Shown: positions 44,379 through 54,738, counted from the first letter of the stretch. The stretch is DNA of 64,000 bases from Psychrobacillus sp. BL-248-WT-3 (GCF_012843435.1 NZ_JABAFC010000017.1:1-64000); one strand, 5' to 3'. The notes: a model not told the origin generated them from the letters alone. Made by a program: numbers and translations.

Positions 44379-44810
44379 AAATAACCACTCCTTCATCTTG
44401 ATATCTCGTGGCAAGACTAGCGGACGACTTGGGCGAAAAGCAACAGTAGTATTGCAAATGACAGCCCCTTTACAATTTTGGTAGTCAGAATTATATTGTC
44501 TGACAATTTTATTATAGTAGAATTGCAAAGAAATTTCTATAAAAATTACTGATTATTTACAAAAAAATACATGAAATTTATATGAAACTAGTAGAAAAAG
44601 CCGTTATAACTGAATTTTCTATGTAACAAAATAAAATTATATTGATAAATGAATAACCACAAATAGGTGGAGTATTGTATGGTTCTATTGGTTAATGAGA
44701 ACAAATAATGTAGTAACTTAACAGCAGTCAAAAAAACCTTCTTTTTACTGTGTGTTTGAATAAAATAAGTGTAAAATAAGAAATATGCAATAGTACATAG
44801 GAGGATTACA
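44379..44810. other. intergenic region without a supported gene
   Basis: Holds the open upstream extension of the ytzE frame and AT-rich sequence leading to pepV. A nine-codon ATG frame at about 44679 behind GGTGGAG is too short to call. No terminator or riboswitch recognised. Confidence 0.4.
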
Positions 44811-46202
44811 ATGAACTGGTTAGATATAGCAGAACAAAGAAAGACGGATATTATAAAAGAGCTTCAAGCCTTAATTCAAATACCTAGTGTTTTAGATGAA
44901 AAAGAGGCTACAGAGCAAGCTCCCTTCGGTGTAAAACCACTAGAGGCACTACAATATATGTTAAACGAAGGGGAAAAAGAAGGTTTTGTTACAAAAAATA
45001 TAGACAATATGGCTGGTCACATTGAAATGGGCAGTGGCGAGGAATTGTTAGGAATACTTTGTCATGTGGATGTAGTACCTGAAGGGACAGGGTGGACTTA
45101 CCCTCCATTTGAAGGTGTTGTTGCAGATGATCGCATTTACGGTCGAGGAGCAATTGATGATAAAGGTCCTACGATTGCGGCGTGGATGGCGATGAAGCTA
45201 GTAAAAGAATCTGGGATTGAGCTTTCGAAACGTGTAAGGCTGATCATAGGTTCAGACGAAGAAAGTGGATTTAGATGTGTGACTCGTTATTTTGAGAAAG
45301 AAGAGATGCCTGACCTAGGCTTTGCTCCGGATGCTGACTTTCCGATTATCAATGCAGAAAAAGGAATTGCTAATTTAATCTTTTCTCAGACAGGTTCTTC
45401 TGAGACCGAAACAATCCAGTTTTTCCAGGCTGGTAAGCGTACAAATATGGTTCCAGATGAAGCATTCGCTTATATTTTTGGAGGGGTTCATTCTATTAAA
45501 GAAAAATTTAATAACTTTGCAAGTGAACACGGAATTACTGGCGAAGTCCTTCCAGAAGGCCCAGTTGTTAAGGTGCTAGTTCGTGGTAAATCTGCTCATG
45601 CTATGGAGCCAGACCATGGAGTAAACGCTGGAATCCTCCTTGCTAAATTTTTGTTGTCATTGCCTTTAACCGCACATTCTAAAGCATTCTGTGAGTTCCT
45701 TGTTATGGCTTTCGGGGAAGAAAGCAGAGGTCATGCATTAGGCTTAAACTATGCAGATGAAGTGTCTGGTGAAACTACATTAAATGCAGGAGTTATTCAT
45801 TATGCACCTGCCCAAGGCTCTTGTACTCAAGTAAGTCTACGTTATTCAGTTAGCTATCCATTTGAGGAAAAACTAAGTGCTTGTAGAGAAAAGTTACAAA
45901 ATACAGGTATAACACTTGATTTAGGCTCTAACTCTACGCCACATTATGTCGATAAAGAGGATATACTGATTCAAACCCTTCAAAAGGTATATGAGCGTCA
46001 AACAGGAGAAAAGGCAGAACTATTATCTATCGGTGGTGGAACATACGCGCGAGTGCTAAAAAAAGGCGTTGCGTTTGGGATGTTGTTTCCAGGCAGACCA
46101 GATATAGCTCACCAGGTAGATGAGTATGTGGACATTGAGGATTTGATAAAAGCCACTGCGATTTATGCAGATGCAATAGTGGAGCTTGCTGGTAAAAAAT
46201 AA
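44811..46202 (+). CDS. pepV: dipeptidase PepV (M20 metallopeptidase)
   Basis: Zinc dipeptidase of 463 residues. Metal and catalytic residues are in GILCHVDVVPEG, YGRGAIDDKGPT and GSDEESGFRC. The PepV-type lid domain is present. GGAGG precedes ATG. It is followed after 17 bases by dat, as in related Bacillales. Confidence 0.92.
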   Translation: MNWLDIAEQRKTDIIKELQALIQIPSVLDEKEATEQAPFGVKPLEALQYMLNEGEKEGFVTKNIDNMAGHIEMGSGEELLGILCHVDVVPEGTGWTYPPFEGVVADDRIYGRGAIDDKGPTIAAWMAMKLVKESGIELSKRVRLIIGSDEESGFRCVTRYFEKEEMPDLGFAPDADFPIINAEKGIANLIFSQTGSSETETIQFFQAGKRTNMVPDEAFAYIFGGVHSIKEKFNNFASEHGITGEVLPEGPVVKVLVRGKSAHAMEPDHGVNAGILLAKFLLSLPLTAHSKAFCEFLVMAFGEESRGHALGLNYADEVSGETTLNAGVIHYAPAQGSCTQVSLRYSVSYPFEEKLSACREKLQNTGITLDLGSNSTPHYVDKEDILIQTLQKVYERQTGEKAELLSIGGGTYARVLKKGVAFGMLFPGRPDIAHQVDEYVDIEDLIKATAIYADAIVELAGKK

Positions 46203-46219
46203 GGAGAGGATGAATAATT

Positions 46220-47071
46220 ATGACAAAAATTTTGTGGAACGACCAAATCGTAGAAAAAAATGAAGTGAAGATTGGATTTGAAGACCGAGGCTATCAATTT
46301 GGCGATGGTATTTATGAAGTTATTAAAATTTATAACGGAGATTTATTTACTGCGACTGAGCATATTGATCGTCTGTATTCCAGTGCTGATAAAATTAACT
46401 TAGTCATTCCTTATACGAAAGACAAACTTCATCAAATGATACATGAGCTAATTGAAACGAATGAAGTTCAAAATGGTCAAATCTATTTACAAGTAACACG
46501 TGGGGATAGCCCTCGTATTCATAACTTTCCTAATCCAGCAGTTAGCTCCGTGCTGACAGCTTATACGAAAGAAACAACACGTCCACTTGCTCAGCTTGAA
46601 AGTGGGATTAAGGCTTGTTTTGTAGAGGATGTTCGTTGGTTAAGATGTGATATTAAATCATTAAACCTACTTGGCAATGTACTCGCTAAACAGGAAGCTG
46701 TTACGAAAGATTGCTTTGAGGCTATTTTACATCGTGGTGATACGGTAACAGAGGGTTCTTCCTCAAACATGTACGGCATTAAAGATGGTGTTTTGTATAC
46801 ACATCCAGTGAGCAACCTGATTTTAAATGGTATTACTAGAAAAGTATTGTTAGATTGCTGTGAAGAGATTGGATTAAAGGTAGTGGAAGAGGCGTTTACT
46901 AAAGAAGAAGCACTGAAAATGGATGAATTCATCATGTCCTCAACTAGTGCAGAGGTGATGCCAGTTATCTCAATCGATGGGAATGTTATTGGAAACGGAA
47001 AACCTGGAGAGTTAACAAGAAAGCTCCAGAAAGCCTTTGAACAAAAAATTCCTACGACTTTAAATGTATGA
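46220..47071 (+). CDS. dat: D-amino acid aminotransferase Dat
   Basis: PLP fold-IV transaminase that interconverts D-alanine and D-glutamate, feeding peptidoglycan synthesis. The PLP Lys lies in RCDIKSLNLLGNVLAKQEA (about residue 145) and the conserved Glu in TVTEGSSSNMYG. 283 residues. The stop overlaps the thpR start as ATGA. Confidence 0.93.
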   Translation: MTKILWNDQIVEKNEVKIGFEDRGYQFGDGIYEVIKIYNGDLFTATEHIDRLYSSADKINLVIPYTKDKLHQMIHELIETNEVQNGQIYLQVTRGDSPRIHNFPNPAVSSVLTAYTKETTRPLAQLESGIKACFVEDVRWLRCDIKSLNLLGNVLAKQEAVTKDCFEAILHRGDTVTEGSSSNMYGIKDGVLYTHPVSNLILNGITRKVLLDCCEEIGLKVVEEAFTKEEALKMDEFIMSSTSAEVMPVISIDGNVIGNGKPGELTRKLQKAFEQKIPTTLNV

Positions 47072-47601
47072 GCAACCATTATTTCATAGGTATTAAAGTT
47101 CCTGAGGTAATAGGAAGGTCTATTATAGAGGCTAGAAAGGCAACTAATATGCATGAAACACATAAAACGTTGCCTCTTCTTGAGGACCTTCATATTACGC
47201 TGGCATACTTAGCTGCAGTAGATGAATCTATATTAGCAGACTTAATCGAATCCTTGAAAGAGATAAAGTGGGAAGCATTTACTTTAACAACAGCGGGACT
47301 AGCCCATTTTGGGAGTGCTAAAACCCCTCGAGTAGTTTATGTCGCTGTCGATGAAAATGAGGAATTGCAAAGACTTCAGCATGCAGTTGTGCAAAAAGTT
47401 CTGGGGTATATAGAGTTAAACGTTTCAAAGGACTTCCATGCCCATGTAACCGTTGCGAAAAAATGGAAGTCAACTGAGACCTGTATGTACGATTCGTTTA
47501 ACCTGGAGAAACAGTCCTTTGAAGTTCGCGATTTTATCATTTACAAAATAAATCCTGCAAGCACTCCACGTTACGAGCAATTTGCCAGTATAAACGTGTG
47601 A
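47068..47601 (+). CDS. thpR: RNA 2',3'-cyclic phosphodiesterase ThpR (YtlP)
   Basis: 2H phosphoesterase opening 2',3'-cyclic phosphates on RNA. The two HxT/S motifs are HITLAYL (about residue 42) and HAHVTVAKK (about residue 123). 177 residues. Overlaps dat by 4 bases. Confidence 0.9.
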   Translation: MSNHYFIGIKVPEVIGRSIIEARKATNMHETHKTLPLLEDLHITLAYLAAVDESILADLIESLKEIKWEAFTLTTAGLAHFGSAKTPRVVYVAVDENEELQRLQHAVVQKVLGYIELNVSKDFHAHVTVAKKWKSTETCMYDSFNLEKQSFEVRDFIIYKINPASTPRYEQFASINV

Positions 47602-47616
47602 GAGGGAGGTAATGGA

Positions 47617-48597
47617 ATGGCTCAGTTAGTCAAATTACAGGATTATATATCCCGCTATCAAATTGATTTAAAGCGGTATCCTACTCAATTTGTTCGTTTA
47701 AAAAAACAACAATGGGAGCGAGTCAACGCTTCTTATGAAAGAGGAGCTCTAGATACATCGTGGATGGAGAAGGAGCAGGAGGAGGATTTAGAGGTAGAGG
47801 AAAAAAAATCCTTTATCTCTAAATTGTTTTCTCGAAACAAAGAAGAAACCTCTACAGAGATATTGGATGAAAAGGAGGTAGAGGATCAAGAAGTTCCAGA
47901 AGAATCTACTACTCTTTTTTTCGAACCTAATATTGTTTATAACCCGAGTTCTAAAGAAGAGCTACGACGAATGTATTTAGACCAATTATTTCATTTTCAA
48001 TTAAAATGGGCTAGCTCTACTTTAATGGAAAAATCCTATGTAGATCCAAAGTATATGAGAGATAGCTTGTTACGACTTCTCACACTACAATTACCTGATA
48101 ATTATTTTCTGTTTTATTACCCAATCCTTAAACTGAAAAAAGCCCCTGTGGAATTAGATGTTATTATCGTTTTGCCTACTGAAATTATATGTATAGTCAT
48201 GTTAGAAGGCAGAGACTTGGATGCATTTATCGGAAGTGGGGATCGTTTTTGGGTGAAGAAAAGTGGAAAGAGCGAAAGTAAGGTATTAAGTCCGATTATC
48301 AGTCTTAATAGAATGGAATCTATTCTATTGCAGGTTTTTAAAAAGGAAGATATTGATTTGCCTATCCGAAAAGTAGTTCTATCCAGAAATGGTTACATCG
48401 ATTATCCAGGCTCTGCCTATCAGACTCAATTAGTAGATACTAGAAGCTTTCCTGCATGGTTTCAAGCTTTAAAATCGTCTCCATCTCCGATGAAGCATAT
48501 GCAGTTTAAGGCAGCGCAGGCATTACTTAATCTGGTTCAGACAACCTCCTATTCTAGGGCAAGCTGGGAGCTGGAAAGCGAGATAGAAAATGAATGA
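47617..48597 (+). CDS. ytlQ: NERD-like protein (YtlQ)
   Basis: A 326-residue soluble protein at the ytlQ position. An acidic linker (about residues 50-105) is followed by a region with VELDVIIVLPTEIICIVMLEG, which resembles the PD-(D/E)XK-like core of NERD nuclease-related domains; the catalytic Lys is not obvious. Function unknown. Overlaps ytlR by 8 bases. Confidence 0.65.
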   Translation: MAQLVKLQDYISRYQIDLKRYPTQFVRLKKQQWERVNASYERGALDTSWMEKEQEEDLEVEEKKSFISKLFSRNKEETSTEILDEKEVEDQEVPEESTTLFFEPNIVYNPSSKEELRRMYLDQLFHFQLKWASSTLMEKSYVDPKYMRDSLLRLLTLQLPDNYFLFYYPILKLKKAPVELDVIIVLPTEIICIVMLEGRDLDAFIGSGDRFWVKKSGKSESKVLSPIISLNRMESILLQVFKKEDIDLPIRKVVLSRNGYIDYPGSAYQTQLVDTRSFPAWFQALKSSPSPMKHMQFKAAQALLNLVQTTSYSRASWELESEIENE

Positions 48598-49528
48598 TGT
48601 ACTAATTGTTGTTAATGAAATAGCAGGTCAGGGGAGAGCTAAAAAGCTTTGGGAGTCATGGCAAGACCATCTCCCTTTCGCTTTTACGCTTCTTAAAACT
48701 GAATATAGTGGGCATGCAACCGATATAGCGAAAAAATATGCAGAAGCTAGCCAAGACCCTCTTCTTATTATAGCAATCGGTGGAGACGGTACCGCGCACG
48801 AAATCCTCTCAGGTACTATAGGGTATAATCATGTTCGAGTTGGAGTTGTTTCTGCTGGAAGTGGAAATGATTTTGCTCGGGCTTTTTTTGTGTTTCAAAC
48901 ACTCGAGCAGCTAACAGAATATGTTTTAGAGTATCAGACAGCAGAACAGATGGACATCGGTGTATTACACACTAATTCAGATACGTTTCATTTCATAAAT
49001 AATGCGGGCTTTGGCTTTGATGCACATGTTGTATACGCAGCCAATCAATCTAAATGGAAAAAGTGGTTAAATAGACTAGGATTAGGTAAATTAGTGTACA
49101 TTCTGTATCTTGTGAAAGAGTTATTTAAGTTTAAAAAATTCTCTTTCTCTTTACTAAATCAAGGAGATACGATAAAGTTTGAAGATGTTTGGTTTATTAC
49201 TGTGTGTAATCAACCCTATTTTGGAGGAGGCATGAAAATCTCTCCTTCCTCTATACCAAACGATGCTTTAATTGAACTAACCGTTGTGCATCATTTGAAG
49301 CGGGCTAAGCTGTTATTTATATTTGGCACAGTGTTTTATGGCAAACATACGGCTTATAAAGAAGTTAAACAAATTCAGGCAAGCGAGTTTGCCATTCAAA
49401 TGAATGATCAAGTGTATGGGCACGTTGACGGAGAATTTTCCTGTATGACAATTCCTGGAAGCATCTATACATTTAGAGTAGAGCATAATGCATGGAAATT
49501 AGCAAAACCACCAAGTAAAAGGAGTTAA
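48590..49528 (+). CDS. ytlR: diacylglycerol-kinase-family lipid kinase (YtlR)
   Basis: DAGK catalytic domain with the ATP motif [15 protein letters not shown] (about residues 62-76) and [11 protein letters not shown]. The C-terminal beta-sandwich carries GHVDGEF. 312 residues. B. subtilis YtlR is the homolog; DgkB is a separate gene. Overlaps ytlQ, and trmB starts 4 bases after its stop. Confidence 0.85.
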   Translation: MNDVLIVVNEIAGQGRAKKLWESWQDHLPFAFTLLKTEYSGHATDIAKKYAEASQDPLLIIAIGGDGTAHEILSGTIGYNHVRVGVVSAGSGNDFARAFFVFQTLEQLTEYVLEYQTAEQMDIGVLHTNSDTFHFINNAGFGFDAHVVYAANQSKWKKWLNRLGLGKLVYILYLVKELFKFKKFSFSLLNQGDTIKFEDVWFITVCNQPYFGGGMKISPSSIPNDALIELTVVHHLKRAKLLFIFGTVFYGKHTAYKEVKQIQASEFAIQMNDQVYGHVDGEFSCMTIPGSIYTFRVEHNAWKLAKPPSKRS

Positions 49529-49532
49529 GGTA

Positions 49533-50183
49533 ATGAGATTAAGAAACAAACCTTGGGCCGAGGATTTTATAAATTCTCATCCAGAAATAGTGATTCCAAA
49601 TCCGGAAGAACAAAAAGGAAAATGGAATTTAGTGTTCGATAACGAAAATCCACTTCATATAGAAGTAGGAACTGGGAAAGGCCAATTTGTAACTGGAATG
49701 GCAAAACAAAATCCCGACATCAATTATATAGGAATCGAGCTTTATGACAGTGTCATTGTCTCTGCATTAGAAAATGCAATAGAAGCTCAGCCTTTACCAA
49801 ATTTGCGTCTATTAAAAGTTAATGGTGCGGACTTAGCAAAATATTTTCAAAAAAATGATGTCCACCGCGTCTATTTAAACTTCTCTGATCCATGGCCAAA
49901 AATTAGACATGCAAAGCGACGTTTAACTCATGAAGGCTTTTTAAAGCTTTATGAATCTATTTTAGTAGACAATGCTGAGATTCATTTCAAAACAGACAAT
50001 CGAGGTCTATTCGAATATTCTCTAACAAGCATGTCAGCCTATGGAATGCTATTGACGTATGTATCGCTTGATTTACATGCGAATATGCCAGAAGATAATA
50101 TTATGACTGAATATGAAGAGAAATTCTCTGCAAAAGGTCAACCAATCTATCGTCTAGAGGCTAGATTTATTAGCCAAAAATAA
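49533..50183 (+). CDS. trmB: tRNA (guanine-46-N7)-methyltransferase TrmB
   Basis: SAM-dependent methyltransferase with [11 protein letters not shown] (about residues 38-48) and the family signature [16 protein letters not shown] (about residues 112-127). 216 residues. AAGGAG precedes ATG across the ytlR end. B. subtilis has ytmP and ytzH between these genes; they are absent here. Confidence 0.95.
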   Translation: MRLRNKPWAEDFINSHPEIVIPNPEEQKGKWNLVFDNENPLHIEVGTGKGQFVTGMAKQNPDINYIGIELYDSVIVSALENAIEAQPLPNLRLLKVNGADLAKYFQKNDVHRVYLNFSDPWPKIRHAKRRLTHEGFLKLYESILVDNAEIHFKTDNRGLFEYSLTSMSAYGMLLTYVSLDLHANMPEDNIMTEYEEKFSAKGQPIYRLEARFISQK

Positions 50184-50214
50184 AAGATCAATACTATTCA
50201 AAGGGGATGAAAGT

Positions 50215-51063
50215 ATGGATACGTATAAATTTCACGAGATGACATTAACTTGGTTAAAAGGTGGTACGACACATATGGACGGGGGAGCCATGTTTGGAGT
50301 AGTGCCAAAGCCTTTATGGGAAAAGAAATATCCGGTCAATGAAAAAAATCAAATTGAACTTCCTTCCGATCCAATATTGATTCAACATAAAGGGAAGAAC
50401 ATTTTGCTAGAAGCGGGCCTAGGATTTGGAAAGTTCTCAGACAAGCAAATCAGAAATTATGGCATTACAGATGAGTCAGTGGTAGATGACAATCTGGTCG
50501 AGCTAGGTCTGCTTGCAGAGGATGTAGACATCATTTTAATGACTCATTTACATTTCGATCATGCTTGTGGACTAACTAAATGGGTAAATGGAGAATTAGT
50601 TTCCAGTTTTCCGAATGCTTCCATCTATGTTTCAGAGGTAGAGTGGAATGAAATGAAGAACCCAAATGTCCGTTCAAGCAATACATATTGGAAGGAAAAC
50701 TGGGAGCCCATTCAATCACAGGTCATTACATTCAAGGATTCTATTAAGCTTTTAGAAGATATTGAGATGATTCATACAGGTGGTCATAGTGATGGTCATA
50801 GTATTGTGCTATTAAAGCAAAAGGATGAAACAATCATCCATATGGCAGACCTTATGCCAACACATGCACATCAAAATCCATTATGGGTATTGGCTTACGA
50901 TGACTACCCAATGACCTCGGTATTTGCTAAGCAAAAATGGGTCCACGAAGCATTACAAAACAATTATTGGTTCAGCTTCTACCATGATGCCTATCACCGT
51001 ATGATTAAATGGTCCACGGATGGCAAGGAAGTTCTAGAAAAATTAGAGAGAACGCGTTCCTAA
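50215..51063 (+). CDS. ytnP: metallo-beta-lactamase-fold lactonase YtnP
   Basis: MBL-fold hydrolase of 282 residues. The metal site HLHFDH (about residues 108-113), the HTGGHSDGH motif and the [11 protein letters not shown] motif are intact. B. subtilis YtnP is a quorum-quenching lactonase. AAGGGG precedes ATG. It ends the pepV-ytnP run and is followed by a strong terminator. Confidence 0.88.
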   Translation: MDTYKFHEMTLTWLKGGTTHMDGGAMFGVVPKPLWEKKYPVNEKNQIELPSDPILIQHKGKNILLEAGLGFGKFSDKQIRNYGITDESVVDDNLVELGLLAEDVDIILMTHLHFDHACGLTKWVNGELVSSFPNASIYVSEVEWNEMKNPNVRSSNTYWKENWEPIQSQVITFKDSIKLLEDIEMIHTGGHSDGHSIVLLKQKDETIIHMADLMPTHAHQNPLWVLAYDDYPMTSVFAKQKWVHEALQNNYWFSFYHDAYHRMIKWSTDGKEVLEKLERTRS

Positions 51064-51070
51064 AAATACA

Positions 51071-51111
51071 CCAGCTATAAATGTCTATTGGCATTTATAG
51101 CTGGTTTTTTT
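51071..51111 (+). terminator. ytnP terminator
   Basis: Perfect stem CCAGCTATAAATG/CATTTATAGCTGG followed by a T7 run. Confidence 0.9.
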
Positions 51112-51122
51112 GAGTGAAGATC

Positions 51123-51317
51123 TTATTCTCCTACAACTGTTTTTTCAGAAAATAGTTTTCCAAACAAAGAAACAGCAGAGAGTGTCAAACCAATTATGAT
51201 GAACCCGGTGATTAAGTTCGATGTGTTTAAACCATAGTGAGCAAATGCTGATGATAAAATGTAACTGATCACAAAACTCAGAAGGACTACAAAAATTATA
51301 TTTGTACTTTTACCCAT
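51123..51317 (-). CDS. hypothetical two-helix membrane protein, 64 residues
   Basis: Two hydrophobic segments (about residues 7-26 and 34-53). GAGGTGA lies about 10 bases before ATG. No family recognised. It ends 12 bases after the ytnP terminator. Confidence 0.6.
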   Translation of the reverse strand: MGKSTNIIFVVLLSFVISYILSSAFAHYGLNTSNLITGFIIIGLTLSAVSLFGKLFSEKTVVGE

Positions 51318-51430
51318 TTTGAAAAATTCACCTCGCTTTCTAATAAGGGATACGTTAGAAAGAGAAGGAATGTTTCAATTATTTGGATAATAATTCCGGT
51401 GTAATGGCGCGCACCCTCTTAAGGACTCTG

Positions 51431-51661
51431 CAAGACTTGAAGTATTATGCGCAACACTTTGTGAATTAGTGCAACACTTTCCGTATGCGCAACACTTGAA
51501 GCAATACTCGCAACACTTACCCAAATTAGCGCAACACTTCACTCATTTCTCGCAACACTTTGGAGTATAGGCGCAACACTTTTGATATATGCAACACTTG
51601 GAGCTAAGGCGCAACACTTCACCCAATTCCCGCAATACTTCGCCTCATATGCGCAACACTT
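51431..51661. repeat. twelve-unit array, mainly 21-bp period (core GCGCAACACTT)
   Basis: The core CAACACTT (variants CAAGACTT, CAATACTT) starts at 51431, 51452, 51472, 51490, 51511, 51532, 51553, 51574, 51592, 51612, 51633 and 51654. Seven of eleven steps are exactly 21 bases; the others are 18 or 20. Most cores are preceded by GCG or GC. Stops occur in all frames I followed, so it is not a repeat protein. Its core is unrelated to the 1690 and 9865 arrays. Confidence 0.85.
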
Positions 51662-51670
51662 CCACAATTA

Positions 51671-51700
51671 AAAAAAGGTGAGTTATTAAACTCACCTTTG
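51671..51700 (-). terminator. terminator of the 54-residue gene
   Basis: On the minus strand, stem AAAGGTGAG/CTCACCTTT is followed by a T run, directly after the stop codon at 51703. Confidence 0.8.
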
Positions 51701-51702
51701 CA

Positions 51703-51867
51703 TTATTTATTCGATTCTTTTGTAATATGTTTTGTCACCTTATTTTTAGAGACTTCGGCAAAGTCTATCCCGAGTTCTGTATCGGGGTTAACTGTAGGAT
51801 TTTTGTATAGCTCCTGGCTGTTATGTGTTCTTTTATTCATGGTTTTTTTGTTGTTCTTACTACTCAT
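51703..51867 (-). CDS. hypothetical hydrophilic 54-residue protein
   Basis: Starts MSSKNNKKTMNKRTHNSQEL and ends VTKHITKESNK. It is Lys/Asn/Thr-rich, without Cys or a membrane helix, a composition like minor spore-core proteins. ATG at 51867 follows the strong site AGGAGGTGATG and the stop is directly followed by a terminator, so this minus-strand frame is preferred to the plus-strand frame at 51698. No family recognised. Confidence 0.75.
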   Translation of the reverse strand: MSSKNNKKTMNKRTHNSQELYKNPTVNPDTELGIDFAEVSKNKVTKHITKESNK

Positions 51868-51937
51868 GAAACATCACCTCCTACGGATAATTTACACCTA
51901 ATAAGAGGTTTTATGCTTTATAACTAAAAGGACATGA

Positions 51938-52252
51938 TTAAACCTTTGCTATGTCTACTACAGCACCTGTTTTAGAGTCAGCTGCAAATTCAAATTGCTC
52001 TAGTTCTCCATTTTTAATTCTAGATATTCCGCCCTTATACACTTCAAAACGGATTGCTTCTTTTTGGAACGGCTCTGGGCTCATATAAATCCAGGACCCA
52101 TCGATTGGACCTTCTTCTTTAAAGGAGTTCTTTATATTATTAAGCACTAGATCTGCTGGTTTGTTTGGATTTATTTTAGTGGCAGCCTGACTTGCAACAA
52201 TACCTAATACAACTCCTGTACCTAATCCCATCATATAGTCTCTTAATTTCAT
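51938..52252 (-). CDS. ytzB: YtzB-like small secreted/PepSY-type protein
   Basis: A 104-residue protein with an N-terminal hydrophobic segment (DYMMGLGTGVVLGIVASQAA) and a polar domain. It sits next to ytoP, where B. subtilis has ytzB, a predicted small secreted PepSY-like protein. GGGAGG precedes ATG. Function unknown. Confidence 0.7.
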   Translation of the reverse strand: MKLRDYMMGLGTGVVLGIVASQAATKINPNKPADLVLNNIKNSFKEEGPIDGSWIYMSPEPFQKEAIRFEVYKGGISRIKNGELEQFEFAADSKTGAVVDIAKV

Positions 52253-52422
52253 TCTAATTCCTCCCTTGTGTTTATTTTAGTTTATCATATAAATGGAATT
52301 CGTAAAATTTTTCGTATGTCGAAATTTATTAGTAGTAAACCCTTCAATCTTTTATTACAATAGAGAGGGAATGTATTTAAAGAGTGAATATTAACTTTAC
52401 GAGGCTTTAGGAGGCTTTAATA

Positions 52423-53496
52423 ATGAATGAAGAAACACGCGCGTTATTTAAAACGTTAACTGAGTTACCAGGAGCGCCAGGAAATGAGCATGCGGTTCGT
52501 GCCTTTATGCGAAGTGAACTAACTAAATATTCAGATGAAATTGTACAGGATAATTTAGGTGGAATATTCGGGGTAAAAAAAGGTGACGAAAATGGACCGA
52601 AGATTTTAGTTGCTGGACACATGGATGAGGTAGGATTTATGGTTTCCGGTATTACGGATAACGGTATGATTCGTTTTCAGCCACTGGGAGGCTGGTGGAA
52701 CCAAGTTTTACTTGCTCAACGTGTAGAAATCATTGCGTATAACCAAGCAATTCCAGGAGTAATAGGCTCCATTCCACCTCATTTGTTGAGTGATGAGGTT
52801 CGTAATAGACCAATGGATATTAAAAATATGCTAATTGATGTGGGTGCAGATGACAAAGAGGATGTTAAACGTATGGGTATCAAGCCTGGCGATCAAATTG
52901 TCCCTGTCTGCCCATTCACTCCAATGGCAAATGATAAGAAAATAATGGCGAAGGCTTGGGACAACCGTTATGGCTGTGGTCTGGCAATCGAATTATTAAA
53001 AGAAGTTCAAAATGAACAATTACCGAACATGCTATATTCCGGTGCAAACGTAATGGAAGAGGTTGGACTTCGCGGTGCACAAGCTTCGACAAATATGATT
53101 AAGCCGGATCTATTCTTTGCTTTAGACGCTAGTCCAGCAAATGATGCTTCTGGTAATAAAAATGAGTTTGGTCAATTAGGGAAAGGTACACTTCTACGTA
53201 TTTTTGACCGATCTATGATTACTCATCGAGGTATGAGAGAATTTGTATTAGATATGGCTGAAACGAATAACATACCTTATCAGTACTTTATCTCCCAAGG
53301 TGGTACAGACGCAGGACGTGTCCATACTTCACTAGAAGGAGTTCCGAGCGCAGTTATTGGTATTTGTTCACGTTATATTCATACATCATCATCTATCATT
53401 CATACTGATGACTACGCTGCAGCGAAAGAATTAATCGTGAAGCTAGTTAAGGCGTGTGACCGCACTACTCTAGAAACGATTAAAGCTAATGTATAA
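52423..53496 (+). CDS. ytoP: M42-family aminopeptidase YtoP
   Basis: M42 metallo-aminopeptidase of 357 residues, once called cellulase M. Metal ligands and catalytic Glu are in [37 protein letters not shown] and [17 protein letters not shown] lies upstream of ATG. A terminator follows. Confidence 0.92.
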   Translation: MNEETRALFKTLTELPGAPGNEHAVRAFMRSELTKYSDEIVQDNLGGIFGVKKGDENGPKILVAGHMDEVGFMVSGITDNGMIRFQPLGGWWNQVLLAQRVEIIAYNQAIPGVIGSIPPHLLSDEVRNRPMDIKNMLIDVGADDKEDVKRMGIKPGDQIVPVCPFTPMANDKKIMAKAWDNRYGCGLAIELLKEVQNEQLPNMLYSGANVMEEVGLRGAQASTNMIKPDLFFALDASPANDASGNKNEFGQLGKGTLLRIFDRSMITHRGMREFVLDMAETNNIPYQYFISQGGTDAGRVHTSLEGVPSAVIGICSRYIHTSSSIIHTDDYAAAKELIVKLVKACDRTTLETIKANV

Positions 53497-53524
53497 AAAA
53501 ATGCCCTTGTGGCATTTTTTTTTT
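53495..53524 (+). terminator. ytoP terminator
   Basis: Stem AAAAAATGCC/GGCATTTTTT with loop CTTGT and a T10 run. Confidence 0.85.
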
Positions 53525-53570
53525 AGAGTTATGGCCAAGACAGTTTCTGTTTTAAAGAAGGAGAAATGAA

Positions 53571-54122
53571 ATGATGCATAAAATACTGATTGCAACTAAT
53601 AATAGAGCTAAAACTAAGGCAGTAGAAACAGTAGGGAGATTATATTATCCCAATGCTATTTTTATAAATCAGGACGTGCCCTCTTTAGTGTCCGACCAAC
53701 CAATGAGTAATGAGGTGACTAGACAAGGTGCTATCAACCGAGCCAAACATGCAATGGATATTTTAGATGGAACATTCAGTATTGGATTAGAGGGTGGAGT
53801 ACAAGAAATCGATGGAACTATGTACATTTGCAACTGGGGAGCACTAGCAATCAAAACAGGGGAAGTGTTTACTGCTACTGGAGCTGGTGTACCATTACCC
53901 GTGGAAATTGCAGAGCAGCTGAGAGCTGGAGGGGAACTAGGTCCTATAATGGACGTCTATACCAACAAGCAGGGGATTCGTCACAACGAAGGAGCTATTG
54001 GTGTATTTACTAATGGTATAATAAAAAGAAATGATATGTTTGAGCACATCATGTTATTACTTATAGGTCAATATGAACTCTTTTTAAAGCTAAAGCATGA
54101 TAAAATAGATTTATATGAATGA
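53571..54122 (+). CDS. DUF84 inosine/xanthosine triphosphatase-like protein
   Basis: A 183-residue protein of the YjjX/DUF84 family, which removes damaged purine nucleoside triphosphates. ATNNRAKTKAVE near the start, FSIGLEGGVQEIDG in the middle and GAIGVFTNGIIKRN near the end are characteristic. AAGGAG lies 7 bases before the first of two ATGs. Confidence 0.82.
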   Translation: MMHKILIATNNRAKTKAVETVGRLYYPNAIFINQDVPSLVSDQPMSNEVTRQGAINRAKHAMDILDGTFSIGLEGGVQEIDGTMYICNWGALAIKTGEVFTATGAGVPLPVEIAEQLRAGGELGPIMDVYTNKQGIRHNEGAIGVFTNGIIKRNDMFEHIMLLLIGQYELFLKLKHDKIDLYE

Positions 54123-54215
54123 AATCCTATCTAGAACAATAAGCTATACTAGTTGCAAGTAAATTAAATCATCGATAAAATATATAGCAGTTATGCTTTG
54201 AATGGAGGAACGAAA

Positions 54216-54728
54216 TTGACGAGAAAATGGATGCGAGGAATTCTCGCGTCACTAGTTGTCATTTTATGTGCAGGCTGTGCATCTTTAGATGAACAAGCTG
54301 TTAAAGGCCTAGAAAAAGCAGAGAAGGCTTTTACGGAGGATGCTGAAGATCCTAACAAAGAAGTAAATGACATTAAACTATTTTTACCAAGTGGATATTC
54401 TGTTGAAGAAGATTCTGATGAAACTAATATTCTACTATCAAAAGGAAAAGACTCTTATATCTTGTTTATAAACCCAAATGAATTGTCTACGAGTAAATTG
54501 TATTACGACTTAATGATGTCTAATAAGAATATAAATATTATTAAGGAAGAGACCTTTGAAGCGGACAATCGTTTTGGTTATGCAGCGATTCTGAAGAATA
54601 GTGAAGATAGATATGAGTTGGTATCCAGTATAGGTGGAACTAAGTTAACTACGATTTCCAAAGAGAAAGACGTATCAGATAATCTAGAACAGATGATGAC
54701 GATTGTAAGATCTATTCAAACGAAGTAG
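54216..54728 (+). CDS. hypothetical lipoprotein, 170 residues
   Basis: TTG at 54216 has GGAGG seven bases upstream. The signal peptide ends in lipobox CAGC. The mature part is small and unrecognised. It is ten bases upstream of ytpP and probably starts that operon. Confidence 0.7.
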   Translation: MTRKWMRGILASLVVILCAGCASLDEQAVKGLEKAEKAFTEDAEDPNKEVNDIKLFLPSGYSVEEDSDETNILLSKGKDSYILFINPNELSTSKLYYDLMMSNKNINIIKEETFEADNRFGYAAILKNSEDRYELVSSIGGTKLTTISKEKDVSDNLEQMMTIVRSIQTK

Positions 54729-54738
54729 GAGGGGTAAC

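Noticed and set aside
44679-44708. nine-codon leader peptide before pepV
   Set aside because: Too short and no regulatory structure nearby to support attenuation.
47174-47193. 200-codon minus-strand frame opposite dat/thpR (46591-47193)
   Set aside because: Antisense shadow of two well-supported genes joined by an ATGA overlap.
51698-51901. 67-codon plus-strand frame
   Set aside because: The minus-strand 54-residue gene has a strong ribosome site and its own terminator; the plus frame is its shadow.
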